The notes beneath the pieces are model-generated. The model saw nothing but the letters and a program-made list of their open reading frames with translations, was not told where the DNA came from and made no database searches. This document shows, piece by piece, positions 50,401 to 59,616 of a stretch of 64,000 bases of DNA. Both the position numbers and the translations under genes were made by a program. The stretch spans positions 39,077,304 to 39,141,303 of the forward strand of contig NC_092671.1 of assembly GCF_964355755.1 (NCBI RefSeq). Reading direction: 5' to 3'. Numbering within the stretch: the first letter of the stretch is position 1; each line of letters begins with the position of its first letter. The DNA comes from Antedon mediterranea (lineage: Eukaryota > Echinodermata > Crinoidea > Comatulida > Antedonidae).

Positions 50401-52136
50401 ACATATTGTGCAACGGTTTACTATTCCGTTTATTTTTCCAAGATAAAGGTGGAGAATTTGTATTGCAATTAGCTGTTCCTGAAAACTTAGCAGAGACTGT
50501 TATTTCTCAGTATCACGACAATTTGTTAAGTAGCCACCAAGGTACGATGCGTACTTACCTTACTATTAGGAAATTATTTTACATGCCTCTTATGTTCGAG
50601 AAAGTAAACAATTATACCCAAGCGTGTCTTAGATGTCAACAATTTCGTCCCAAAACCGATAAATTACGTCCTTTACACGATCGAGTACCAGCAACTTACC
50701 GTCCCTTTCATACACTCAGTCTAGATTTTAAGAGTATGCCAACATCACCTTCAGGTTTTAAACATATAATGGTAGTATGTGATGAGATAACTAGATTTTT
50801 GATTTGTGTACCTTTGAAATCCATTGATGCCGAAACAATTTGTGAAGCACTAATTCAAAAGGTCATCAGTATTTTTGGACCCCCATCTCGTCTTATTTCA
50901 GATGCAGCAACCTCCCTTACAGGAAAATTATTAACACTATTATGTAACACCCTTAATATTGATAGGAAAATCATCAGCGTCCACAATCACGGTAGTTTAC
51001 AAGTTGAACGTCATATCCGCACCGTATCGGACCTGTTAAAGGTCAACCTTAACCAATTCGGAACAGATTGGGTTAGATTTGTATCAACAACATGTTATGC
51101 TTATAATTCTTTCTCATCCCCACATCTAGGAAACCACTCCCCTTACGAATTAGTTTTTGGCCGCCAACCTCCAAGTTTGACCTCATTAGCATTTAACCCT
51201 ATTTCAGGATTGTCTCATTCCTATGAAGAATACTTTGAACATCTCAAGAAGAAATTTCAAAACATTTCACAGACAATGCTACAATTACAGCGAACACAAC
51301 AAAACGTCCAAAACTCAAAGATTTCCCAACGATTAGAAAAAAGTCCAATTTACTCAGTAGGACAACTCGTATATTTATACAAGCCAACATCATCATCACT
51401 AACAGCAAATTCAAAGAAAATCGCCGCAGAATGGGTCGGACCATTAGTAATTCATGAAGTACTAGACAGAACACACTACATCCTAGCGACGATTAAAGGA
51501 GAAATACTTCGCGACGTATTCAATTATAACAGACTGAAACCCTGTTTTATGAGATCGCCTAAAGAACGCAAAAATTTTACACATCTACAAAAACTTAAAC
51601 AATTGTTGAATGAACCAACCGATGATAATAACGAGAAAATCCAAAACACCATTAATGTAGTAAATGACGAAAGCAATGTTGAATTTGTAGACGAACATGA
51701 TAGGACACCAGCCCAATTGCAATCAGATACCCTTACACATCCAACTAAGATAGAACCCCTTAACTTGCAACCTTACATTGACTGTGTAGAGAATAACATG
51801 GGATTAGCAGCCCCATTCCAAATGAAAGAAGAACAAATTAAGGAACAAACTAATTTAATTATGACAGCACCTAATGATTCAAGTATGACATTAAACCGAG
51901 GTAGATTTAAAGCAGGACATTTCCAAGTTTTAGTTTCATATTCTAAACCGACTTCAGCCAAACGCAACACCGATAAAACAAAACAAGAATCTAATGATCG
52001 CAAATTTTGGTGGAATATTGACAGATATAACGATACAGATAAATTAATTAAAGAGATCATTAATGATAAACAGATACTGATAAGTGGATCGCCAAAACGA
52101 TTCATAAAACGTTTGTATAATGCAACAAGTTACTGA
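47427..52136 (+). CDS. pol: Retrotransposon Pol (protease, RT, RNase H, integrase)
   Basis: Open from 47412 and presumably entered near 47427 by frameshift; residues here are counted from 47523 (1,537 residues to the stop). Protease LFDSGSTRTIIS (Asp24). RT: VVTDFRYLNSRIKR, SVIDLKSAFH (Asp396), QGLNVSPGIFQ, and the active site HHDDIILFS (462-465), where Ty3-type enzymes usually have YxDD. RNase H: LYSDTS, TELELF, FVDHSAI. Integrase: H-H-C-C region (YHDNLLSSHQG ... CLRCQQ), catalytic Asp1068 (SLDFKS), Asp1127 (SDAATSL), Glu1162 (QVERHIR), so D-X58-D-X34-E; then a GPY/F module (AAEWVGPLVIHEVLDRTHYI). A further 170 residues of unknown role follow. No stops or frameshifts. Confidence 0.94.
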   Translation, partial: LKRGLDAAYNLAPHTKYDNFKAKYLGNSDNIDLLLNDRNYVKGNLPDGRNVLTLFDSGSTRTIISQSYVNSSLYLSRLKPVKVNTTKFRLGNGDFLYANHLVQFELFIQGHKFKISALIVKNLTGIDLILGTETLSELDGTLNFKENTFRIRPKIFSFRPVHKIFLKPNDTKTVKLKGRVPAFVRNSDVVLHATTPISKLCPSDMLVKLHRGETNIDITNNTNRNVSLNTHQPIASLHLTNLVTVTNDLPIDRIKLTNDNANKYPHLERTDPLLSLTEEEIIRKQVDLTDSVLTHREKEDLYKTLQQNRNAFSLYGELSSCPNFKADIHLSNDEPFFIRPYFATDKDKHVIEAELNKLVKLGILAAGHQSYTSPVLLVSKKNSKDKRVVTDFRYLNSRIKRINHPFPLLAETLKTIGNANAQILSVIDLKSAFHCVPLAEHAQQYTGIASYHGGKHYYYKRLAQGLNVSPGIFQAKIDEILNEIPNSREFCIAHHDDIILFSQDKFAHKQHLVSVLQALQLNGFRICPKKCKLFKNKVQYMGHTILINSSGHACITPLGDRCAAIRNLPVPRTHKETKRFIGAVNYVSHFFPQIQSILRPLHTLASKRRKFVWSTDHQKAFDEIKQLMVKPPTLQMPRKEGRFTLYSDTSRTATGSYLTQTVNGKEHIIGYYSKILPQACQRYSVTELELFGLYINVSAFRHLLKGCEFDAFVDHSAIVQIWNSKDQPCTPRLQKLILRLSGYIFQIGYKKGTELVLADFLSRAPRDDDSEIDQVVPIAFNITETESLNPITNTSTSRPVTRSYAKQMGINIPDLHKPKPVQTPVINQNPVTTNTRPTPQPTATPQIITRQQTNAHRSPPIITPPIVTPPPIRNKNIRQPPEERLVDKNKLSKDTTHRNVPVELYTSPKPLVPNITEFKSAHIPKQQDLDRLMDVIQRKIIRDYNLPVDVKQLRVEQETSPFFKPVYDYLAHDILPADKKAARAVQNKSEQYILCNGLLFRLFFQDKGGEFVLQLAVPENLAETVISQYHDNLLSSHQGTMRTYLTIRKLFYMPLMFEKVNNYTQACLRCQQFRPKTDKLRPLHDRVPATYRPFHTLSLDFKSMPTSPSGFKHIMVVCDEITRFLICVPLKSIDAETICEALIQKVISIFGPPSRLISDAATSLTGKLLTLLCNTLNIDRKIISVHNHGSLQVERHIRTVSDLLKVNLNQFGTDWVRFVSTTCYAYNSFSSPHLGNHSPYELVFGRQPPSLTSLAFNPISGLSHSYEEYFEHLKKKFQNISQTMLQLQRTQQNVQNSKISQRLEKSPIYSVGQLVYLYKPTSSSLTANSKKIAAEWVGPLVIHEVLDRTHYILATIKGEILRDVFNYNRLKPCFMRSPKERKNFTHLQKLKQLLNEPTDDNNEKIQNTINVVNDESNVEFVDEHDRTPAQLQSDTLTHPTKIEPLNLQPYIDCVENNMGLAAPFQMKEEQIKEQTNLIMTAPNDSSMTLNRGRFKAGHFQVLVSYSKPTSAKRNTDKTKQESNDRKFWWNIDRYNDTDKLIKEIINDKQILISGSPKRFIKRLYNATSY

Positions 52137-53065
52137 TTTAATTTTTTGCAAAATTATTTTTAAATTACGACATTTGCTAAATCATTGATAGCATAGTCTA
52201 CGTATTTGATGAGATTTGTTTAGTAATGATGTGATTTCAGTTAAAAGAGAATTGAATTTATGTTTAAGTATTGATTTTGTAACGAGTTTGATAATGATTA
52301 ATTTTGAATTTTGATGATCGATATATTGAGATATTGAAAAGAACGACAATCATTTTGTAACAAATATTTTGTTTAACCTTTGAGTCGTTAATCTCAAGCA
52401 TTAATTAATTGATATACAATAACAGGAGATTTTCTTAGTACTTTTAATTGTAATTTTTTTAACATTGAGTACAAAAGTCGAATTTGCCGACCGATTGAAA
52501 TCGTAATTACCTGTAAATATAAATGCTTAAATCGATAAAGTTGTGACGATAACGATATATTGTGGATAAGTTTGTGTCAACGGGACAAACACATTTGTTT
52601 CTTTTAAAGTTTTAAGTGATTAAGTTTGATATTTGATTTTAGGCTAATCAGCCACAGTTTCTTGAATTTTACGTTTTGATTTGATTGATTTATATTTGAA
52701 GGCCATTAGAACGCGATAAGTTGTCGCGCTATTTGATATATATTCATTGTACATATTCTCTAAGTTCTTTAAATTTGACCAATTGACGTTTGATTAACGC
52801 TCGAGGGAGGAGTAGAGCCAATTACGAGCTATATATATAAACAACCGGATGGGCAGACTATAAATAAGTCGCACGAGCGTATCAAATATACAGTATTTAC
52901 TGTCGAATTATAAGTTAATTTACTTTTGTGAGATTGTTATAATAGTTGAACTTAAAATTTTATTGTTTGAGTTTTATATTGTTTATTTAGTTTAATATTG
53001 TTTCTTTTAAATACATTTTAATTTTATTTATCGTAATTTTAGTCAATTCCAAATTTCCCCCTAAA
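52137..53065 (+). promoter_or_regulatory. Pol-ORF3 spacer with candidate internal promoter and leader intron
   Basis: 930 bp without a gene. TATAAATA at 52859-52866 (after ATATATATAAAC at about 52830) could start an RNA near 52890. A donor TTTTGTGAGATT (GT at 52928) and acceptor TCGTAATTTTAG (ends 53042) would remove about 115 nt just before the ORF3 ATG. Alternatively the acceptor joins ORF3 to a donor near the 5' LTR. An imperfect foldback, GAACGCGATAAGTTGTCGCGC, is at about 52710. Confidence 0.4.
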
Positions 53066-53941
53066 ATGGAATCCGAAAAGCTTGACGTTACACAGTTATG
53101 CTTAAAACACAAAATTCAAATGACGCCCCTGTCCACAGAATGTGCCCTTATAAAGAAGATAATCCTTTACCAAAGCGAACAAAACGTAATTCTCCATATT
53201 ACCAAAACGATGCCATTTACTTTAGATTCCTTGAAAAGAGTTTTATTATTCCTTTGCGACATCCGTCCAGCAGACCAACTGACAAACCTCAAATTAAATA
53301 CCCTTTTACACATTGGCAGTTATTTATGTTGTTTCGACAAAATGTCCTCCCCCATTATAGACAACATTTGGAAGCATAAGAGTGAACCAGCCCTACTTGA
53401 CTTTTCCACAATCGACCTTTCCATTAATCTAGACGGCATCGCCACTTGTATACCAAACACACATGAATTTCACAGACAACATATTTATTCTATGACCCTC
53501 CTGCTCTTAGCAATTACAAAAGACATCAAAGCCCCACAATGCACAACATTTTTTTCAAGAGTCCGACAACAAACAGGCATCATACCCCAAGACGAATTAA
53601 AACCTAGCGAACACTCACCATTTGGATATGTTGTAACTAAATATAAGAAAAAACTATATTCGCACATTCGTAACATGCAGTACCTGGAAAATAAATACCA
53701 AGATACCCCCTGCCAAATTTGTCAATGTAACCCCGAAATTAAAAACTTTCATACTGACTGTACAATCAACAAATGCTGCGGAACATTGTTTCACAAAAAT
53801 TGCCAACAAATAAACAAGAAATACCAATGCTTGAATTGCGGTATGGTATATTTGAATGAGATGCCTTACACTGCTACCTACATGTTGGACGACGGCACAC
53901 TGTGGACTACATCCCATTATTATCGATTATTATATGATTGA
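53066..53941 (+). CDS. Retrotransposon third ORF, C4HC3 zinc-finger protein of unknown function
   Basis: 291 residues from ATG 53066. I do not recognise the N-terminal 210 residues, which are mostly alpha/beta-like, with a hydrophobic patch (IYSMTLLLLAI) too short for a membrane anchor. There is no signal peptide and no envelope-like cleavage site, so it is unlikely to be an env gene. The C-terminus has spaced metal ligands: Cys216, Cys219, Cys232, Cys237 (or 238), His243, Cys246, Cys255, Cys258, with CCGTLFHKNC in the centre. This C4HC3 order fits a PHD-type or RING-CH-type finger, though the Cys246-Cys255 gap is short. The frame is intact over 876 nt in an AT-rich element, which argues for selection. 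A chromatin reader or ubiquitin-ligase role is only inference. Confidence 0.85.
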   Translation: MESEKLDVTQLCLKHKIQMTPLSTECALIKKIILYQSEQNVILHITKTMPFTLDSLKRVLLFLCDIRPADQLTNLKLNTLLHIGSYLCCFDKMSSPIIDNIWKHKSEPALLDFSTIDLSINLDGIATCIPNTHEFHRQHIYSMTLLLLAITKDIKAPQCTTFFSRVRQQTGIIPQDELKPSEHSPFGYVVTKYKKKLYSHIRNMQYLENKYQDTPCQICQCNPEIKNFHTDCTINKCCGTLFHKNCQQINKKYQCLNCGMVYLNEMPYTATYMLDDGTLWTTSHYYRLLYD

Positions 53942-54368
53942 TTTCAATTTATCCTTTATAAATTTTTTTTCTATTTCAAATAATTAACGAGAGTCGACTT
54001 CTTGACCGATGTTTTTTAGGGAAACCCAACCGTTGTGATGTTTATATTTCGGTAATCCGAGTGTAGCATGCATCCAAAGCAACGGACCCACAATTATGTC
54101 GATCTTGAAGAACACTTTTGTTTTTTTATATACATTTTTTGTTTCAAATTTTATATAAATTCCGGAATTTTTATACCAAATTCATTTTTAATTTCATTTT
54201 TTTAAGAGAGAGAAGAGAGAGAGAGAGTGAAAGTGATAAGGTTACACTTCAGAGTCAATGGTTTTGGCTAACTCAATTTTTGCTTATATGTATAATAATG
54301 TTTTTTTCTTTTATATAACTTTAATTTTGCATGCCACTATTATAACCATTTTTATATGTTAAATAGAT

Positions 54369-54397
54369 TAGAAAAAAAAAAAAGGGAAATAGAGGGA
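54369..54397 (+). promoter_or_regulatory. Polypurine tract
   Basis: AGAAAAAAAAAAAAGGGAAA followed by TAGAGGGA lies directly before the 3' LTR, the expected plus-strand primer site. A second purine-rich run (AGAGAGAGAAGAGAGAGA type) is at about 54206-54232. Confidence 0.85.
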
Positions 54398-55020
54398 TGT
54401 GATATAAAGATATACTTTTATATTTAAGAAATTGACCTTTGTATCGGAATTTAAATAGGTTCACAAACTTGACCCAGAAAGTCCAAAGGAGAGTTTGTCC
54501 AGATGTTTTAATGACCATTTAGTTTATAATAGAATCCCTAAAGAAAACACTTAGCTTAATTTTGTGACTTTCCCATCGTTAAACCAGGAGTGATCGACAC
54601 TATTTAAGTACAGATTTGACAGTGTCATCCATCACAGAAATACCTTATTATACCGTTAATCACTCCCACTTAAACACCCCTGGATCAACTTAGGACCAAT
54701 CGTTACCCTCTAATATTACGTAGTGACATTATGCAAATGAACTGAGCCAATATACTCCCAAGTTTCAGAAGGGCCCAGACACACCTTACAGCCACCTCAC
54801 GGAGCACACACCTTACAGCCACCTCACGGAGCACACACCTCACAGCAGACCTACACACTTCACACCTCACCGACAGCATCATTGAATGTCCGTTCCTTAT
54901 CTATACTTATAGTTGTATATTGTACTGAAGTATTATACTGAATAAATAATATATGTGTTACGACAGTCAAGCGAGTCAGAGTCCTTCTTTAGTACCTCAA
55001 CAACCCAACATTATATTACA
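54398..55020 (+). repeat. 3' LTR (623 bp)
   Basis: Same as the 5' LTR up to GCGAGTCAGAGTC. The last about 45 bp differ by several substitutions and one deletion (CCTTCTTTAG for TTTCATTAG; AACCCAACATT for AACCGCAACAATA). Followed by ATAATAA, the target-site repeat. Confidence 0.93.
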
Positions 55021-55915
55021 ATAATAAAGATCAGAGTCAGTAATTCTGTTATTATTAGTTTCTTCTTTGCATGATTTTATAACTAACTCTTTGGCCGTGT
55101 TTCCGCAGACATAAACAAAATTATCGGTAAATCATCGATTCATTTTGGCTATGGAAACATGGCCTTAGATACTCACATACAATTAGTCTCGTGTAAGCAA
55201 GAAAGAACTTGAGATAGCAAAACACTCATTTTGTGTTCATTGTGAGAAGACTTTGGCAGCTCGGTGCGCAGTGCTTCAGCAGTGTATGCATCACATGTCA
55301 TATATCATCACCATTGATTGGTTAAGCTGTCAATTCTAGTTATCATAAATTTCCTCAGTCGTATATCGTCAATTGTCATCAACATTATTATATAACATAT
55401 ATGCATTATAGTCGTATCAACAATTGTAAGAACAAACATCGAACAAATTAATATGTGTGTGTGTTTTATTTTCTAAAATTAATCAACTAAAAACAACATA
55501 TGATTGATTCCCGATTAATAGTACGGTACAGACTTAATTACAGTACAGAATCAATTTAAATAGTTACGCGTTTTAAACACTAAAACAGATTTTAATGTAA
55601 AACAAGTTAGAATATGAATTGTTTTATCGATCTAATTTAAGTTTCACAGTGCAGTAGAATGATAATGTCAATTAAAAATGTTATTTTCGGTTCTCAACAT
55701 TCTTATTCGGCTTTTGTCGGCGGCGGCCGGCACTACTCGTTACTTTTTTTGCGTGTTTAAAACGCTAAAACAGAATTTAATGTAAAAAAAAGTTAGCCTA
55801 TGAACTGTTTAAATTGCTTTATCAATCTAATTTAAGTTTAAAGTAGAATGATAATGTCAATTAAAAGTGTTATTCGGGTCTCAACATTCTTATTCGGCTT
55901 TTGTCGGCGGCGGCA
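55021..55915. repeat. Lectin 3' flank with a 185-bp tandem duplication of the gene's tail
   Basis: 55091-55170 is a small foldback (TTGGCCGTGTTTCC / GGAAACATGGCC). 55555-55740 repeats 55740-55925: both have TAATGTAAAA, ATAGATCTAATTTAAGTTT-like and AGTAGAATGATAATGTCAAT blocks, then CAACATTCTTATTCGGCTTT and TGTCGGCGGCGG. The second copy runs into the last codons of the lectin gene, so the first is a stray duplicate of its 3' UTR and coding tail. Confidence 0.75.
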
Positions 55916-56437
55916 CTACTTTTCTTGCGGCAACTCGCACACGTAGTAAATCTGTTGTTCGCATCCCCAGTCATTCCAGGTTCCGCTGTCTGGATCACCA
56001 CTGCTTTGATGCGCACAGTCCTCGCCGCCGGAATTATCAGGTTGACCTGTTTTCCAATTGGTATATGTCGCAACATCGCCGGAATCCTTCCACGTCCAAT
56101 TGCCCTCAACGTCACTATCCGTAAGACCAAGCCAGAAAGTGACGTCATAGATTGCAACCATATTACCAGTAGTCGACTTCCAAAGTTCGTATACGAATAA
56201 GTCTTCGGCTTCACTTCGGATGGAGACGAGATGACCAACGTCATGATGATTGAAAAATTCGTGGCAAGCGTGTTCGGCCTCATGATAGGTTTTTTTGGTT
56301 CCGAAGGCACGATAACAACTTTCTTGAAATGGAACCCAATGTGGTAGGCATGGTGGGTGGCATGCCGGGTGACCCGACTCTGCCGAAACAGCTTCAATTG
56401 CGGCTAAAGCAGCGATAACACTCAAAATCAATTTCAT
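55916..56437 (-). CDS. Secreted C-type lectin A (single CTLD, QPD type)
   Basis: 173-residue secreted calcium-dependent carbohydrate-binding protein, of echinoidin type. Signal peptide MKLILSVIAALAAIEAVSA, then a short Cys/Pro/His-rich segment and one CTLD from about residue 34 (WVPFQESCYRAF). Conserved cysteines at 41, 58, 141, 159 and 167. LVSIRSEAEDLFVYELW, FWLGLTD, QPD at 132-134 (galactose-type site in the family) and WND at 154-156 are all present, so calcium and sugar binding are expected. The whole protein is in one exon whose acceptor, TGTCTTTAG|AAACATG, sits four bases before the ATG; a noncoding exon lies upstream (57637 on). The paralogue at 59924-60400 has the same arrangement. 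Role in coelomic immunity or adhesion is inferred from family. Confidence 0.95.
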   Translation of the reverse strand: MKLILSVIAALAAIEAVSAESGHPACHPPCLPHWVPFQESCYRAFGTKKTYHEAEHACHEFFNHHDVGHLVSIRSEAEDLFVYELWKSTTGNMVAIYDVTFWLGLTDSDVEGNWTWKDSGDVATYTNWKTGQPDNSGGEDCAHQSSGDPDSGTWNDWGCEQQIYYVCELPQEK

Positions 56438-57234
56438 GTTTCTAAAGACAAAAAATGTATAGGTTTATATTACCATTTAAAAAAAAATAATTTGAAAGGT
56501 CGCTGTCCCTATTTTTATTCTACTTTAGTTATGTGGGCAATCTTCTATAAGTAAAACATGTAGGTAAAATATATTTAATTATTTTTACATATTAATTAAT
56601 AAGAAAATATATGTGTTAATGAACTATTATTAAAAAATAAAATATAACCTATAATATCAATAAAAAAATGTAAACAGATGCACAACATAACAGTGTTAAA
56701 AGAAATTTAGGCCCACTGTTTGGAAATAAAAGTGGGACGAACTCATGTAAGACAAAAAAATAAAAAAGTTGGGCACCAAGTTCGGACTCTACTGAAAGTT
56801 AGCAGCTTTATAGATGCTCGTGTGTAGATAATAAAAAAAAGTGAAAAGGCCCTTAAAAAAGAGCCAATATTCCATGCTTTTATTTAGTTATTACATAAAG
56901 TATATACATAAAGTATAGAATGCTACTAACATTATACTAGGAGGAGGCCACTGATCGAATTGTTTTGATCAAATCGTATGAACTGGGAAAAACAATCAGA
57001 ATATGGAATATTAGAAAGAATATAAAATCACTGTATTGATCATTTGAGAATAAAATGAATACAAGTAGTGGTTAACGCGCCAAAAAAGTGAAAACAAGTT
57101 AAAATGTTATAAAACTAGAAAATGCATCGTCACGGCGTGGCAAATACGCATGTCGACGATAAAATTACAAAGTGCCTAAAAAGAAGTCAGGGGCCAACGC
57201 ACCAGCCCCACAATTTGATTTGCACCTGTCTAAT

Positions 57235-57505
57235 TTTTAAATATTAGCTGGGTGAAAAATGACCAAGTTTGACGCTATTGGCTCCACAATTTTGTTTTGC
57301 ACCCCGCTCTAATTTTTAAAGGTTAGAGAGAGAGAGATGAGTGCAATACAAAATTCTGACCACCAACACGCGCGCGACAATTTGTTTTGCACACGGCTCT
57401 AATGTTTAAAGGTTAGAGCGGGGTGCAATAACAAATTCTGACCAACGAACTGCTGATGCGACAATTTATTTTGCACACGGCTCTAATTGTTAAAAAGTTA
57501 GTGCG
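57235..57505. repeat. About 75-bp tandem repeat with internal palindromes, about 4 copies
   Basis: Repeated CAATTTGTTTTGCACACGGC, TCTAATGTTTAAAGGTTAGA, GCGGGGTGCAATAACAAATT and CTGACCAAC. Each unit folds (GCACxCxGCTCTAA with TTAGAGCGGGGTGC). In the leader intron of lectin A. Confidence 0.8.
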
Positions 57506-57636
57506 GTGTGCAAAATGGATACAAGTTTTAAAGTAGTCGATCGGACCAACAACGCATACGCATTACTACTACAGTTTTGTTTGCGAGCGGAGGTGTAAAA
57601 TAGCAGAATTGTGAATACCAATATTATTGTACTTAC

Positions 57637-57739
57637 GGTTGGTTTAGTGTTTAGTTTCGGTCGACTGTTAAGACTGGTAGCAGCAGCACTGATCAACTGT
57701 AAGACTGGTAGCAGTGCAGCATGAACCTGATCATTTATA
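57637..57739 (-). promoter_or_regulatory. Promoter and noncoding first exon of lectin A
   Basis: On the minus strand TATAAAT (57739-57733) is followed about 30 bp later by a likely start, then a leader with twice-repeated CTGCTACCAGTCTTA and the donor CCAACC|GTAAGTACAA (exon end 57637). The intron runs to 56442. Confidence 0.6.
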
Positions 57740-59042
57740 CAGAATATATAAGTATTTTACCACATGTTCGTTGATATTTCGTAAACATTTTTTTCATGAT
57801 CGATCGTACGACCATGGGCCTATTGTACAGGTCTTTTATCTCCTCCTGACCAGGGTCGTACGTTCCATGTGGAAGATAAAGATTGGACCAATGGCTTCCG
57901 TTCCGTCGGGAGATTGCCACGTTTGTCGCGGAAACAATTTAAAATTAGAGATACATGGACGAGAAGTGTACATTTGCTATAAATAAAACTGCAGTATACA
58001 GGCTGATGACCCTTTTTTGCTCTATTTGAGCACCATTACACCCGGGCAAAATTCGGAAATCATTAATTGTACCTTTTATTTTAGGCCTACTACTAGAAGA
58101 GAAAAAACACAAGGCGTATGTACATAATTTTGCTATATAAAATAAAAGCATACAGGTTGAGCAAACTACACATAATGACAAAATTGGAAGGCCTACTCAA
58201 CAGCTTATTGATTGCAACTTTCCAGTTAGGTCTCCTAGAATTAAAAACAAAATACAATTTTCTATTTCAAGGGTATAGTAAGAAGCCAATTTTATAGGGC
58301 TTGAAATAAATGGATTTTCCACATCAATTTATTCTTTCCCTGACACTTTTTAATGAATCCTGTGTAGGTCAGACTCATCTAGGACCCCAAATATTGACCA
58401 ATCATGCTCGTAACATGTGACGATCATATTTGTCTGCACTTTTTCTGGAAACTTTCCATGTAGGCCTACCACCCTATAAACTTTGCGCCGTTGATGTTGA
58501 CCAGCAAATGATGAGCTCCGGAAACAAGTACGCAATTTAAATGGTAGGCCTATGAAAACAATTTTAGGGCTTAAAATAAATTGATATTCCACACCATTAA
58601 TTTATTCTTTTCCGGACACTTTTCAATGATTCCTGTCTGTAGGTAGTCAGACGCAGAGGACTTGAGCAATATCGACGCTCGTAACATGTGACCATCTTGT
58701 CTGCACTTTAAGGTGGTATGATGAAACACAAAAGATATTATAATAATTCCGGTTTATCGGTTTTAAACATTGTATATCAATTATGTGGTCGGCACTCCAT
58801 CCGGTGGTTGTCTGGACACACCAGGTGGGCACCTGGATACCCCACTAGTTCACGGACGACAAAGCGGCGATAGCAATAGTTCGAAGGTCATGTATTGTAA
58901 TAATGATATTAATATCTTTCAAGAAACTCAGCTAAAAACAAAAACCATATAAAGAAGACATTAAGACTGGAAGGTTTTTTATTTCATTGATTTTTATATA
59001 AACAAAGAAAATATCAATACTTTATCTTATAATGGCCTTGTC
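57740..59042. other. Lectin A upstream region, with a tandem duplication at 58270-58715
   Basis: 58287-58445 and 58557-58712 are diverged copies: GGGCTTGAAATAAATGGAT / GGGCTTAAAATAAATTGAT, TTATTCTTTCCCTGACACTT / TTATTCTTTTCCGGACACTT, CTCGTAACATGTGACGATCA / CTCGTAACATGTGACCATCT. The rest shows no gene. Confidence 0.65.
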
Positions 59043-59347
59043 TTTAAAGATGTATTGTTCCCCTGAAAAAATAATTCTTAAAACAATTGTTGAATATTCC
59101 ATTTTAATGTAACATAATAGTTATCCACTAAAAACTGTATTTAGGCCTACCTGAAAAAAATATAATTTAAAGCAAAAAATGGTTAAATTGGCTGCCAGCC
59201 AATGGATTTTTTTGGTTGAATTTAAATATTTATTTATTTTGTTCTATGGAAGTGATTACTTTTTATTAAAACTACAAAATAACATATTCAAATTCTGATT
59301 TAATTAATCTTCATTTTTCATGTTTTTAGGGGACAATACATCTTTAA
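59043..59347. mobile_element. Family B foldback MITE, inverted relative to 1427-1746
   Basis: TTTAAAGATGTATTGTTCCCC at the left, TTTAGGGGACAATACATCTTTAA at the right; internal TTGGCTGCCAGCCAATGG is shared (as its complement) with the 1427 copy. Confidence 0.82.
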
Positions 59348-59616
59348 ATTTGAAAACTCAACAAATTATTGAGTCAAGTCAACTACTAAATTGTGGCCAT
59401 ACATTTTGTGTTATTATTATTATTTTATTAATAGACCTATAAGTAAAACAATATGTGCATATCATAACTACATTTATTTCGTGAATGTAATATAAATCAA
59501 GACTACTCGATTGCATCATTCAATCTAGCATACAAATTATGATAGTTCATGATGATGATGATGATGATCACGAAACAAGTAGGTGGTAAATTATTATTTA
59601 TTAATTTTAAGCACTT

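Larger units (their letters stand above)
45165..55020 (+). mobile_element. Full-length Ty3/gypsy-type LTR retrotransposon with a third ORF
   Basis: 9,856 bp. Order: LTR, primer-binding site, 670-bp leader, gag, pol (protease, reverse transcriptase, RNase H, integrase with GPY/F), 0.9-kb spacer, third ORF, purine tract, LTR. LTRs start TGTGATATAAAG and end ATATTACA or equivalent (TG...CA). They are flanked by ATAA, extendable to ATAATAA, on both sides (45158-45164 and 55021-55027), so this is a clean single insertion. Protease-RT-RNase H-integrase order puts it in Metaviridae. All three frames are open and the LTRs are nearly identical, so it is young and possibly still active. It is opposite in strand to all host genes here. 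Confidence 0.95.

Noticed and set aside
53066-53941. Envelope gene, making the element an errantivirus
   Set aside because: No signal peptide, no transmembrane anchor, no furin-like site; the conserved part is a cytosolic-type zinc finger.
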